A DNA stretch of 64,000 nucleotides from Mumia sp050632745 (GCF_050632745.1 NZ_JBODSD010000001.1:62001-126000); one strand, 5' to 3'; counted from the stretch's first letter, positions 12,212 through 20,936 are shown. Numbers and translations are program-made. The notes: generated by a model from the letters alone, not told the origin.

Positions 12212-13467
12212 CCTCGTACGGCACACCCGACACCGTGGTGCACGCCCGCACCTCCGCCGACGTGGCGGGAGCGATCCACCACGCTCGCGACACCGGCGCT
12301 CCCTTGACCGTCCGGAGCGGCGGCCACTCCATCGCCGGCCACAGCACGGCAGGCGGAGGCCTGCTGCTCGACCTGCGCGGCCTGCACAGCATGGCCGTCG
12401 TCGACCGGTCGCGGGGACTGGTCCGCATCGGCACGGGCGCCACCTGGGGGATGGTCGCCCAGCGTCTGGCGCCGTACGGACTGGCGATCACGGCCGGCGA
12501 CACCGCGAGCGTCGGCGTCGGCGGGCTGACCCTCGGGGGCGGGATCGGCTGGATGGTCCGTCGGTACGGGCTCGCCATCGACTCCGTCGTCGCCGCTGAG
12601 ATCGTCACAGCGGACGGGCGCGTCCGCACCGTCGACGCCGGTCACGACCCGGACCTGTTCTGGGCGCTGCGCGGTGGTGGCGGCAACGTCGGTGTCGTCA
12701 CCAGGCTCGACTTCGTCGCCGCGCGGGTCAGCGACGTCGTGACGGGGACGATCGCGTACGACGCGGCCGACCCCGGCGCGGTCCTGCGTGGGTGGCGTGA
12801 CCACCTGCGGACGAGCGACGACCGGTTGACCACGGTCGTGGCCCTCGTGCCGGAGACGCCGATGGGCCCCGCTCAGACCGTGGTCCGCTGGTGCTTCTCC
12901 GAACCGGACCGCGGCGCTGCCGACCAGGCCACCGCAGGGCTCCGGACGCTGGCGCGCGTCGTCGCCGACGACACGGCGGTCGTCCCCTACGCCGACGTCC
13001 TCGAGGAGCACGAGATGCCCCCGGGGATGCAGGTCGCCATGCGCAACACCCTGGTCCCGACGCTGTCCGACGCCTGCCTCGACGCCGCGCTCGCGCTCCG
13101 TTCCGGGGCACCCACGGTCGTCTCGCTGCGTGGCCTGGGCGGGGCCGTCGACTGGGTCGCACCCGAGGCCACCGCGTTCGCGCACCGCGACGCGGAGGCG
13201 ATGGTGATCGCGGCGCGGATGGCACCGCCCGGTGCCCCGACGCCGTCCCTGGACGGACCGGCCGACGAATGGGACGCCGTGGCGCGGCACGGGACGGGCT
13301 CCTACGTCGGGTTCCTCGACGAGTCGACGCCCGACGCGGTCGCACGCGTGTACCCGCCGGCGACGTACGCGCGGCTGGCCGAGGTGAAGCGGGCGTACGA
13401 CCCCGACAACCTGTTCCGCCGCAACCACAACGTGGTGCCGGACCGGGAGGTCGCCCCTACGCTGTAG
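12208..13467 (+). CDS. FAD-linked (berberine-bridge-like) oxidoreductase
   Basis: 419-residue FAD_binding_4/BBE flavoenzyme. RSGGHSIAGHS carries His40, the residue that forms the 8-alpha covalent FAD link in this family. The segment that holds the second, cysteinyl link in bicovalent members has no Cys (GDTASVGVGGLTLGGG), so attachment is expected to be single. The C-terminal BBE motif YDPDNLFRRNHNV is intact. The start ATG 12208 overlaps the permease stop and follows AAGGAGA. Relatives oxidise sugars, alkaloids or polyketides. Translational coupling to a drug-type exporter suggests that the operon modifies and exports the same compound, or detoxifies it; this is inference. Confidence 0.9.
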   Translation: MTSYGTPDTVVHARTSADVAGAIHHARDTGAPLTVRSGGHSIAGHSTAGGGLLLDLRGLHSMAVVDRSRGLVRIGTGATWGMVAQRLAPYGLAITAGDTASVGVGGLTLGGGIGWMVRRYGLAIDSVVAAEIVTADGRVRTVDAGHDPDLFWALRGGGGNVGVVTRLDFVAARVSDVVTGTIAYDAADPGAVLRGWRDHLRTSDDRLTTVVALVPETPMGPAQTVVRWCFSEPDRGAADQATAGLRTLARVVADDTAVVPYADVLEEHEMPPGMQVAMRNTLVPTLSDACLDAALALRSGAPTVVSLRGLGGAVDWVAPEATAFAHRDAEAMVIAARMAPPGAPTPSLDGPADEWDAVARHGTGSYVGFLDESTPDAVARVYPPATYARLAEVKRAYDPDNLFRRNHNVVPDREVAPTL

Positions 13468-13470
13468 CGC

Positions 13471-14673
13471 GTGGCGAGCATCCCGAGCCTGCGGCTGTCC
13501 GCGCTGAGCGCGCGCGACCCCGGTGAGCAGCACCGTGCGGCGACCCCGCTGGAGCTGCTCACCGACCTGTGCTTCGTGGTCGCGGTGGCCCAGGCGGCGA
13601 CGCAGCTGCACCACGCCACGACCGAGGGCGACCTGAGCCAGGGCCTGCTCCGCTACGCGATGGTGTTCTTCGCGATCTGGTGGACGTGGCTCAACTTCGC
13701 GTGGTTCGCGTCGGCGTACGACGACGACGGCGTCGCGTACCGGCTGCTCACGATCCTGCAGATCCTCGGGTCGCTCGTGCTCGCCGCGGGCATCCCGCGG
13801 ATGTACGACGGCGACTTCGTGCTCATCGTCGTCGGCTACGTCATCATGCGGATCGGCTTGGTGATCCAGTGGTTGCGCGCGGCGGCGGGCGATCCCGAGC
13901 ACCGACGGACCTGCCTGCGGTACGCGGTCGGCATCACGGTCGTCCAGCTGCTGTGGGTCGTCTACCTCGTGACCCCGCGCGAGGTCGCCGTGCCGGAGTT
14001 CGCGCTGCTGGTCGTCTGCGAGCTGGCCGTGCCGGTGTGGGCGGAGCGGCCGAACCAGACCCGCTGGCACGCCCACCACATCGCCGAGCGCTACGGGCTG
14101 TTCTTCATCATCGTGCTCGGCGAGACGATCCTGTCGGTCACGCTGGCGATCCAGCAGTCGGTCGACGAGCACGACGTGCAGCGGGGCCTCGTGTACGTCG
14201 TCGTCGGCGGCATCCTCATCGTGTTCTCGGTGTGGTGGCTGTACTTCGCCCGCGACTCCGCGGACTCGCTGGAGCGCGCGCGAGGGACGGGAGCGGAGTA
14301 CGTCTGGGGGTTCGGCCACTACGCGGTGTTCGCGTCGGCGGCGGCGATCGGGGCCGCTCTCGCGGCGCGGGTCGACTACTGGGAGCGCGAGCTGGTGCAC
14401 GGTCACGTCGTCGAGTCCCGCCCGAGCGCCACGCTGCTGTGCGTCGCCGTGGCCGTCCTGCTCGCGGCGTTCTGGGTCGTCAAGGTGCGCCCGGAGGACC
14501 GTTCCGTCGCCGCCGCGGTGCGCTGGGGCGTCGCCGTCGTCGCCGTCCTGCTCCTCGTCCCGACATCCGCACCGGAGATCGGGGTCGGTCTCGTGTGCGT
14601 CGTCCTGCTGGTCACCGACCTGTACGCCACGTCACCTCGGGGTCGGCTCAGGGCTGCGCCGGAGCCGGAGTGA
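13471..14673 (+). CDS. ltrA: Low temperature requirement protein A family membrane protein
   Basis: 400-residue multi-spanning membrane protein of the LtrA family. The diagnostic N-terminal region TPLELLTDLCFVVAVAQ is followed by about ten hydrophobic segments, and HHIAERYGLFFIIVLGE matches the conserved second signature. The family was named from a Listeria cold-sensitive mutant; its biochemical role is not established. GTG 13471 starts only 3 nt after the FAD oxidoreductase stop, so it may be transcribed with the exporter operon. Function is not inferable beyond the family. Confidence 0.9.
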   Translation: MASIPSLRLSALSARDPGEQHRAATPLELLTDLCFVVAVAQAATQLHHATTEGDLSQGLLRYAMVFFAIWWTWLNFAWFASAYDDDGVAYRLLTILQILGSLVLAAGIPRMYDGDFVLIVVGYVIMRIGLVIQWLRAAAGDPEHRRTCLRYAVGITVVQLLWVVYLVTPREVAVPEFALLVVCELAVPVWAERPNQTRWHAHHIAERYGLFFIIVLGETILSVTLAIQQSVDEHDVQRGLVYVVVGGILIVFSVWWLYFARDSADSLERARGTGAEYVWGFGHYAVFASAAAIGAALAARVDYWERELVHGHVVESRPSATLLCVAVAVLLAAFWVVKVRPEDRSVAAAVRWGVAVVAVLLLVPTSAPEIGVGLVCVVLLVTDLYATSPRGRLRAAPEPE

Positions 14674-14698
14674 CGGTCCGGGTGGATAGTCTGAGCCG

Positions 14699-17059
14699 GT
14701 GGCCTACGATCCGGCAGGAGCCCAAGCCGACACCGACGTGAGCGGCATCCGCACGGTGATGCGGATCCCGGTGTTCCGTCGGTTCTGGGCCGCGCTCGGG
14801 CTGGCGTCGCTGGCCGACTGGATCGGGCTGCTGGCTCTGACGGCGTTCGCCAACACGCTGTCCGACAGCTACGCCGGCAAGAACTTCGCGATCGCGGCCG
14901 TGCTGTTCGCCCGGCTCGCGCCGGCGCTCATCATCGGCCCGTTCGGCGGCTACGTCGCCGACCGGATGGACCGCCGGGTCACGCTCACCACCGGTCTGTT
15001 CCTGCGGGCCGGCATCTTCGCGAGCATCCCGCTGGTCGGCACCCTGTGGTGGCTGATCGTGGCGACGGTGCTGATCGAGGCGGTCAACGCGGTCTGGATG
15101 CCGACCAAGGACGCGACCGTCCCGACCCTCGTCCCGCGGGAGAACCTCGAGGACGCCAACCGCCTCAACCTCGCCACCACGTACGGGTCCGCGCTCCCGG
15201 CGGCGCTCGTCTTCATCGTCTCGACCTGGCTCACGAAGGCCGTCGACGGCTTCTTCCCGATCTCGGTCCCCGACGTCGACCCCACGATGTATCTCGTCGC
15301 CGTCCTCTTCGCGCTCGGCGGTGTCGTGTTCCTCGGCGCCCGTGACATCCCCGAGGGTGCGGCGGTCGACCAGCAGGTCGGGGTCTGGCGCACGATCGCC
15401 GACGGCTGGGCGTACGTGTTCCGCACGCCGCTCGTGCGCGGGCTCGTCCTCGGCATCGTCGGCGCGTTCGGGTGCGGCGGGGTCGTCATCGGCCTGGGGC
15501 GCGTCTTCGTGGGCGACCTCGGTGCGGGTGACCCGGGATACGGCACGCTCTTCGGTGCGGTGTTCCTCGGGCTCGGGCTCGGCATGTGGCGCGGGCCGAA
15601 GGTCCTCCGACAGGTCAGCCGCCCGCGCATCTTCGGCGTGTCGCTGGTCGGGGCCGGGGTCGGCCTCCTCGTCGTCGCGGTCGTGCACAACATGGCGCTC
15701 GTGACGATCCTCGTCGCGCTGGTCGGCTTCTGCGCCGGAGTCGCCTGGATCACCGGCTACACGCTGCTCGGCCTGGAGGTCGACGAGGAGATGCGAGGAC
15801 GGACCTTCGCGTTCGTCCAGACGCTGGTGCGCCTCGTCCTCTCGGCGGTGCTCGCGATCGCCCCGCTGGTTGCGGGCCTCATCGGCACCCACGTGATCGG
15901 GCTGCGCGACCTCGGCGACTACGTCTACACCGGCTCGCAGATCACGATCCTCGTCGCCGCCGTCATCGCGATCGGGTTCGGCCTGATCTCCTTCCGCCAG
16001 ATGAACGACCGGCACGGGCTGTCGCTCTTGGCCGAGCTCAAGCAGGACCCGGCGACCGCCCCGTCGTACTCGACGAGCGGGCTCTTCATCGCCTTCGAGG
16101 GTGGTGAGGGTGCCGGCAAGTCCACCCAGGCGTGGATGCTCGCCGAGGCGCTGCGGGCCGACGGCTTCCGGGTGCTGCTCACCCGCGAGCCCGGCGCGAC
16201 CGACGTCGGCGCGACCGTCCGCGCCATCGTGCTCGACCCCGCGACGGGCGAGCTGTCGCCGCGCACGGAGATGCTCCTGTACGCCGCGGACAAGGCCGAG
16301 CACCTCGAGCAGGTGGTCAACCCGGCCCTGGCGCGCGGCGAGGTGGTGATCACCGACCGCTACGTCGACTCGACCCTCGCCTACCAGGCCGGCGGGCGCG
16401 GGCTGGAGCTCGAGGAGGTCGAGTCGGTGGCGCGGTGGGCCACGTCGCGGCTGCGTCCTCACCTGACGGTTCTCCTCGACGTCGACCCCACGCTGGGCCG
16501 TTCCCGCTTCGCCGAGGCCGACCGTCTCGAGGCCGAGCCGGTCGAGTTCCACGTGCGGGTGCGCGAGACGTTCCTCGAGCTCGCGTCCAAGGACCGCGAC
16601 CACTACATGGTGGTGCGCGCCGATCGCGGCATCGTCGACATCGCCGACGCGGTCCTCGACCGGGTGCAGCCGCTCCTCGGGCACGTCGAGCGCGTGATCG
16701 AGCCGATGCGCCCGCCGCCGCCGGGATCGCCGTTCGACCGGCCGGAGACGATCGAAGCCGCTGTCGTGGTCGAGTCGCCGGTCGACCCCTCCGAGCTGCA
16801 GGAGCGCGTCGAGACCTTCGAGGAGGCGTTCAACGAGTTCGGGGAGGCCGACGGCACCGATCCTGCGTACGCCGACGCCGAGGACGCCGGTGATACGAGC
16901 TCGCAGGCTCGCTCTACTCAGGACGGGCCCTTCGATACGAGCTCGCAGGCTCGCTCTCCTCAGGACGGGCCCTTCGATACGAGCTCGCAGGCTCGCTCTA
17001 CTCAGGACAAGCCCTTCGATACGAGCTCGCAGGCTCGCTCTACTCAGGACAAGCGATGA
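14699..17059 (+). CDS. tmk: MFS transporter-thymidylate kinase fusion with repeat tail
   Basis: 786-residue protein in one uninterrupted frame from GTG 14699. Residues 1 to about 445 form a 10-12 helix major facilitator domain with the loop motif GGYVADRMDRR. Residues about 460-665 are a complete dTMP kinase: P-loop FEGGEGAGKST near 466-475, the DRY loop ITDRYVDSTLAYQ near 550, and a lid region. dTMP kinase makes dTDP for DNA synthesis and is normally soluble and essential; no separate tmk is visible in the window. The tail (665-786) is acidic, then ends in four copies of a 14-residue repeat encoded by an intergenic-type DNA repeat. holB overlaps the stop by ATGA. I believe similar fusions are annotated in other Nocardioidaceae, but cannot check. 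Confidence 0.92.
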   Translation: MAYDPAGAQADTDVSGIRTVMRIPVFRRFWAALGLASLADWIGLLALTAFANTLSDSYAGKNFAIAAVLFARLAPALIIGPFGGYVADRMDRRVTLTTGLFLRAGIFASIPLVGTLWWLIVATVLIEAVNAVWMPTKDATVPTLVPRENLEDANRLNLATTYGSALPAALVFIVSTWLTKAVDGFFPISVPDVDPTMYLVAVLFALGGVVFLGARDIPEGAAVDQQVGVWRTIADGWAYVFRTPLVRGLVLGIVGAFGCGGVVIGLGRVFVGDLGAGDPGYGTLFGAVFLGLGLGMWRGPKVLRQVSRPRIFGVSLVGAGVGLLVVAVVHNMALVTILVALVGFCAGVAWITGYTLLGLEVDEEMRGRTFAFVQTLVRLVLSAVLAIAPLVAGLIGTHVIGLRDLGDYVYTGSQITILVAAVIAIGFGLISFRQMNDRHGLSLLAELKQDPATAPSYSTSGLFIAFEGGEGAGKSTQAWMLAEALRADGFRVLLTREPGATDVGATVRAIVLDPATGELSPRTEMLLYAADKAEHLEQVVNPALARGEVVITDRYVDSTLAYQAGGRGLELEEVESVARWATSRLRPHLTVLLDVDPTLGRSRFAEADRLEAEPVEFHVRVRETFLELASKDRDHYMVVRADRGIVDIADAVLDRVQPLLGHVERVIEPMRPPPPGSPFDRPETIEAAVVVESPVDPSELQERVETFEEAFNEFGEADGTDPAYADAEDAGDTSSQARSTQDGPFDTSSQARSPQDGPFDTSSQARSTQDKPFDTSSQARSTQDKR
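16892..17059 (+). repeat. Four tandem 42-bp units at the 3' end of tmk
   Basis: Units start at 16892, 16934, 16976 and 17018; each is 42 bp and begins GATACGAGCTCGCAGGCTCG. Copies 1 and 2 differ at one base and copies 1 and 3 at two. The fourth diverges in its last nine bases to supply the stop codon and the holB start. Because 42 is a multiple of three, each encodes DTSSQARSTQDGPF or a close variant. Each unit contains the inverted repeat GAGC-TCGCAG-GCTC. The unit resembles the intergenic REP-like sequence near 60.73 kb (shared TCGATACG and CTACTC). Confidence 0.95.
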
Positions 17060-18213
17060 CGGTCTGGGACGACCTGGTGGGCCAGGACAGCGTGGTCGCG
17101 ATGCTCCAGGCCGCGACCGCCTCGGCGCAGGAGCGCCTGGACGGAGGTCCCGGCCCGGCGATGACCCACGCGTGGCTGTTCACCGGGCCGCCAGGGTCCG
17201 GCCGGTCCAATGCCGCCCGCGCGTTCGCGGCCGCGCTGCAGTGCGAGACCGGTGGCTGCGGAGCGTGCCAGGCGTGCCGCACGGCTCTCTCAGGTGCGCA
17301 CCCGGACGTGTCCCTGGTGAGCACCGACGGCCTGAGCATCGACGTCGCGGAGGTGCGGGAGCAGGTGCGCCTCGCCGCCATGCGGCCGGCGCAGGGGCGC
17401 TGGCAGGTGGTCGTGGTCGAGGACGCCGACCGGCTCACCGAGAAGGCGGCCGACGCCCTCCTCAAGAGCCTGGAGGAGCCCCCTCCCCGGACGGTGTGGA
17501 TGCTGTGCGCGCCGACGGCGGAGGACGTCATCGTGACGATCCGCTCGCGGTCGCGGCAGGTCGTGCTCCGTACGCCGCCGGTCGCCGCGGTCGCCGCGAT
17601 GCTCACCGCGCGCGAGCAGGTCGCGCCCGAGCTGGCGCTGCAGGCCGCGCGAGCGTCGCAAGGACACGTCGGACGGGCCCGCGCGCTCGCGACGAAGGAG
17701 CCTGTGCGTGAGCGCCGACGCGCCGTGCTCGCGATCCCGGGCTCGTTGACGTCCCTGGGTGCGTGCCTCGACGCCGCCGCGACCATCACGCAGACGGCGC
17801 AGGCGCAGGCCGACGAGGTCGCGGAGCGGCTGGAGGACAGCGAGCGCGACGCGCTCAAGATGGAGTTCGGCGTCGAGGACAGGGGGCGACGGCCGGCCGG
17901 CTACGCGGGGCGGCTCGCGGCGCTCGAGAAGGACCAGAAGCGGCGTCGTACCCGCATCGCGCGCGACTCCATCGACGGTGTCCTGATCGACCTGCTCTCC
18001 TTCTACCGCGACGTCCTGGCGTCGCAGACCGCCCCAGGTGCCGAGCTGGTCAACGCCGACGTCGCCGACAGTGTCCGGAGCCTCGCCGGCAAGGGCACCC
18101 CGGAGCAGACGCTCGCACGGATCGAGGCGATCCTCGCCTGCCGCGAGGCGCTCGAGGCCAACGCAGCCCCCCAGCTCGCCCTCGAGAACCTGCTTCTGGC
18201 CCTGCGCGTCTGA
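17056..18213 (+). CDS. holB: DNA polymerase III subunit delta'
   Basis: 385-residue clamp-loader subunit delta'. The P-loop region reads GPPGSGRS (about residues 45-52), with Arg replacing the catalytic Lys, consistent with a non-hydrolysing delta' subunit. A four-Cys zinc module follows (CETGGCGACQAC), then the sensor-like region and the collar domain. The start ATG 17056 lies inside the last tmk repeat unit and overlaps the tmk stop, so repeat expansion upstream has reached the ribosome-binding region of an essential gene. The tmk-holB order is common in bacteria. Confidence 0.96.
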   Translation: MTVWDDLVGQDSVVAMLQAATASAQERLDGGPGPAMTHAWLFTGPPGSGRSNAARAFAAALQCETGGCGACQACRTALSGAHPDVSLVSTDGLSIDVAEVREQVRLAAMRPAQGRWQVVVVEDADRLTEKAADALLKSLEEPPPRTVWMLCAPTAEDVIVTIRSRSRQVVLRTPPVAAVAAMLTAREQVAPELALQAARASQGHVGRARALATKEPVRERRRAVLAIPGSLTSLGACLDAAATITQTAQAQADEVAERLEDSERDALKMEFGVEDRGRRPAGYAGRLAALEKDQKRRRTRIARDSIDGVLIDLLSFYRDVLASQTAPGAELVNADVADSVRSLAGKGTPEQTLARIEAILACREALEANAAPQLALENLLLALRV

Positions 18214-18333
18214 CCCGCGTCCCCAGCCGGTCGGGCCGGACGCGCCGAGCCTGTGGACGGTCTCAGCCGCTCGTCAGGAATCTCCCGTACGGTGGCTCCA
18301 CGGTCCGAGTCCACGCGTCCGGAGGGAGTCCCA

Positions 18334-19872
18334 GTGCGTCGTCGAAGGATCCTCGTCGCCGTGGTCGCAGGTCTGCTGACCGTGAGCGCGTGCGGGAGCG
18401 CCAAGGAGTCTCGCGACTCCGCCCTGACCGACGGCACGCCGACCAGCGCCGCGCCGAGCGACGCAGGCGACGACATCGATCCGGCTCTCGCCCCGTTCTA
18501 CGAGCAGGACCTCGAGTGGGGATCCTGCGGCCGCTACGAGTGCGCGAGCGCCGAGGTGCCCCTGGACTACGACGCTCCGGACGGCGACCGGATCACGCTC
18601 GAGCTGCGCCGGCTGCCTGCGGGTGACCCGAGCTCGCGGCGGGGCTCGCTGTTCATCAATCCGGGAGGACCGGGCGGCTCGGGCGTCGACTACGTCGCCT
18701 CGTTCACGGCGACCGCGGGCGACGACGTTCTGGACACCTACGACGTGGTCGGGTTCGACCCGCGAGGCGTGGCACGCAGCACCCCGCTGGAGTGCGCCGA
18801 CACGGCCCAGCTCGATGAGTTCGTCAACACCGATCCGACGCCCGACGACGCAGCTGAGGAGCAGGCCTTCTACGACGCCTCCCGGACGCTCGGGGAGCGG
18901 TGCCAGAGCGAGTCCGGCGCCCTCGCGGCCCACGTGTCGACCGTCGAGGTCGCGAAGGACCTCGACATCCTCCGCGCGGCGGTCGGCGACCCCACGCTGA
19001 CCTACCTCGGGGCGTCGTACGGGACGATGATCGGCGCCACCTATGCCGAGCTGTTCCCTGAGCGCGCCGGCAGGCTCGTCCTCGACGGCGCCATCGATCC
19101 GTCGATCGACACCGAGGGCCTCAACCAAGGTCAGGCGGAGGGCTTCCAGACGGCGCTGCGGGCCTACCTCGAGGCTTGCACCCAGCAGAGCGACTGCCCG
19201 CTCGGAGACGATCCCGACGCCGCGCAGGACCGCCTGTCGGAGTTCCTCGCCGACCTCGACCAGCAGCCCCTCCGGACCTCGACAGCCGACCGTCCGCTGA
19301 CGGAGGCGCTCGGGTTCTACGGGATGGCCGTCACGCTCTACAACCAGGACTACTGGGAGCTCCTGACGCGGGCGCTGCGGCAGGCGTTCGACGGCAACGG
19401 GACCCAGCTGTTGTTCCTCGCCGACCAATACCTCGCCCGCGACGAGAACGGCTACACCGACAACTCCGTCGTCGCGCTGACCGCGGTGAACTGCCTCGAC
19501 GACCCCTCGACGATGACCGTCGACGAGGCGCGTGCGTCGGTGCCGGACTTCGAAGAGCTCTCGCCCGTGTTCGGCCGGAGCTTCGCGTGGGCGCCCGTCA
19601 CCTGCACGGCGTGGCCGATCAAGCCTGCGCAGCCCGCGCCCGAGATCGACGCCGTCGGCGCCCCGCCGATCGTGGTCGTCGGCACGACACGCGACCCGGC
19701 CACTCCCTACCGGTGGTCGGAGGCGATGGCCGAGCAGCTCGAGTCCGGCGTGCTGGTCAGCCGCGACGGCGACGGGCACACCGGCTACGCCATGGGCAAC
19801 GCGTGCGTCGACGACGCCGTCGACGACTTCCTGGTCACCGGCACCGCTCCCGAGGACGGCCTGAAGTGCTGA
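18334..19872 (+). CDS. Secreted alpha/beta hydrolase, tripeptidyl aminopeptidase-like lipoprotein
   Basis: 512 residues from GTG 18334, preceded by GGAGGGAG. The signal peptide ends in a lipobox VSAC (Cys20), so it is predicted to be an extracellular lipoprotein. The oxyanion segment NPGGPGGSG and the nucleophile elbow GASYGT (Ser228) match the SlpD/SlpE-tripeptidyl aminopeptidase family; the C-terminal TAP-like region holds GDGHTGYAMGNACVD with the likely catalytic His. The family cleaves N-terminal peptides or esters outside the cell. The frame is open to ATG 18253, but the signal peptide fixes the GTG start. Confidence 0.92.
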   Translation: MRRRRILVAVVAGLLTVSACGSAKESRDSALTDGTPTSAAPSDAGDDIDPALAPFYEQDLEWGSCGRYECASAEVPLDYDAPDGDRITLELRRLPAGDPSSRRGSLFINPGGPGGSGVDYVASFTATAGDDVLDTYDVVGFDPRGVARSTPLECADTAQLDEFVNTDPTPDDAAEEQAFYDASRTLGERCQSESGALAAHVSTVEVAKDLDILRAAVGDPTLTYLGASYGTMIGATYAELFPERAGRLVLDGAIDPSIDTEGLNQGQAEGFQTALRAYLEACTQQSDCPLGDDPDAAQDRLSEFLADLDQQPLRTSTADRPLTEALGFYGMAVTLYNQDYWELLTRALRQAFDGNGTQLLFLADQYLARDENGYTDNSVVALTAVNCLDDPSTMTVDEARASVPDFEELSPVFGRSFAWAPVTCTAWPIKPAQPAPEIDAVGAPPIVVVGTTRDPATPYRWSEAMAEQLESGVLVSRDGDGHTGYAMGNACVDDAVDDFLVTGTAPEDGLKC

Positions 19873-19890
19873 TCCGAGGGCGTCCGCTCC

Positions 19891-19975
19891 CCACCGGTTG
19901 AGCGAGCCGGCTCCCGCGCCTGTTGACCAACCGGCGCCCCGCCCGCCGAGCGGGCGGAGCGAGTCGAAACACCCC
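19891..19975. repeat. REP-like intergenic repeat
   Basis: Between the convergent hydrolase and PPOX genes. It contains CACCGGTTGAGCGAGCCGG, GTTGACCAACCGG and GGAGCGAGTCGAAAC, words typical of short palindromic intergenic repeats in Nocardioidaceae. An internal hairpin GCCCGC-CGA-GCGGGC lies at 19941-19955. It may also act as a terminator for both flanking genes. Confidence 0.6.
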
Positions 19976-20033
19976 CTGACCGCCGGGTCGGGTGCGCGAT
20001 CCCCCCGTCCGCACCCGACCCGGCTTCCACGTC

Positions 20034-20432
20034 TCAGGGAAGGCGACCCATGATCCGGTCGACGTCGACCACGATCGCGACCCGCTCGGAGTTCTCCCGC
20101 GGCGGGCGGTAGCGCAACGCGTAGCGTCGTACGGCCTCGGCGATCTCGTCGGCGTCGCGGCTCACCCGGGCCACGCCCTCGAGGGTCACCCAGTGCGGGC
20201 CGTCGAGGTGGCCGAACGCGACCCGCGCCTCGCCGCCGGCGGCGTCGACGTTGCGGACCTTCACCGAGCCCTCCCGCGTGATCACGCGAGCGGTGCGCGT
20301 CGCGGCGTCGTACGTCACTCCGACCGGCACGACGTGCGGGCTGCCGTCTGCGCGCAGGGTCGTCAGCGTGGCCAGGTGGTACTCGCCCATGAACGCGACC
20401 AGCGCCGGGTCGTCGAACGCGATGCGGGGCAT
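20034..20432 (-). CDS. PPOX-class (F420-dependent type) flavin/deazaflavin-binding protein
   Basis: 132-residue split-barrel protein beginning MPRIAFDDPALVAF. The segment ATLTTLRADGSPHVVPVGV is the conserved core of the TIGR03618-like F420-dependent PPOX family, small dimeric proteins that bind F420, FMN or heme. Members reduce varied substrates with F420H2; the substrate here is unknown. ATG 20432 is used because its first base overlaps the chorismate mutase stop (TGATG), showing translational coupling; the longer upstream frame lies inside that gene. Confidence 0.85.
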   Translation of the reverse strand: MPRIAFDDPALVAFMGEYHLATLTTLRADGSPHVVPVGVTYDAATRTARVITREGSVKVRNVDAAGGEARVAFGHLDGPHWVTLEGVARVSRDADEIAEAVRRYALRYRPPRENSERVAIVVDVDRIMGRLP

Positions 20433-20755
20433 CAGCCGCGGAACGCTTCGTGGTGGCGGATGACCTCGGAGATGATGAAGTTGAGGAACTTCTCGGCGAA
20501 GGCAGGGTCGAGGTCCGCGTCGACCGCGAGGGAGCGGAGCCGGGCGATCTGGCGTGCCTCGCGCTGCGGATCCGCGGGTGGCAGGTCGTGCTCGGCCTTG
20601 AGGCGCCCCACGCGCTTGGTGCACTTGAACCGCTCGGCGAGGATGTGGACCAGCGCAGCGTCGATGTTGTCGATGCTGGCGCGCATCTCCTCCAGCTCGG
20701 CGATGGCGGCGGGATCGGCCGCCTTGCGGGGGGTGGGATCGACGGGTTCGCTCAC
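20432..20755 (-). CDS. Chorismate mutase, AroQ type
   Basis: 107-residue all-helical chorismate mutase. RASIDNIDAALVHILAERF gives the first active-site Arg, KRVGRLKA the conserved Lys region, and the helix DPQREARQIARLRSLA the second. It converts chorismate to prephenate, the entry to Phe and Tyr synthesis. Its size and lack of a signal peptide fit the small intracellular actinobacterial enzymes (Rv0948c type), which are activated by contact with DAHP synthase. It sits in an operon with the PPOX-fold gene and is divergent from tRNA-Thr. Confidence 0.93.
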   Translation of the reverse strand: MSEPVDPTPRKAADPAAIAELEEMRASIDNIDAALVHILAERFKCTKRVGRLKAEHDLPPADPQREARQIARLRSLAVDADLDPAFAEKFLNFIISEVIRHHEAFRG

Positions 20756-20814
20756 GCGACCAGAGTCTACGGCCCCCGTTTTGGGTCGCTGGAACCGTCT
20801 CGGCTACACTCGTC

Positions 20815-20820
20815 CTCGGC
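20815..20820 (+). promoter_or_regulatory. Possible -10 element of tRNA-Thr
   Basis: TACACT lies 26 nt before the 5' end of the tRNA. No convincing -35 is visible at the expected distance. Confidence 0.35.
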
Positions 20821-20846
20821 CAGCGGGCGATCCTCGCGAGGCCGTC

Positions 20847-20922
20847 GCCGCTTTAGCTCAGTCGGCAGAGCGTCTCACTCGTAATGAGAAGGTCGTCGGT
20901 TCGATTCCGACAAGCGGCTCCA
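20847..20922 (+). tRNA. tRNA-Thr(CGT)
   Basis: 76-nt cloverleaf with encoded CCA. The acceptor stem GCCGCTT/AAGCGGC has discriminator T. The D arm contains GCTCAGTCGGCAGAGC, the anticodon stem is TCTCA/TGAGA around CT-CGT-AA, and the T arm is GTCGG-TTCGATT-CCGAC. Anticodon CGT reads ACG (Thr), a frequently used codon at this GC content. A hairpin terminator follows. Confidence 0.97.
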
Positions 20923-20936
20923 GTTTTCTGCAGGTC

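Noticed and set aside
15990..16090. Frameshift or sequencing error joining an MFS gene and tmk
   Set aside because: The frame runs through without stop, and the junction linker has normal codon use; the fusion is continuous as read.
14648..16684. 678-residue minus-strand frame opposite the MFS-Tmk gene
   Set aside because: Highly charged low-complexity translation without family motifs, while the plus strand holds two complete known domains.
16892..17059. Possible CRISPR array
   Set aside because: The 42-bp units are contiguous without variable spacers, lie in a coding frame, and no cas genes are nearby.
20034..20624. Longer start for the PPOX-fold gene
   Set aside because: The extra 64 residues are Arg/Pro-rich and lie inside chorismate mutase in another frame; the coupled ATG 20432 explains the start.
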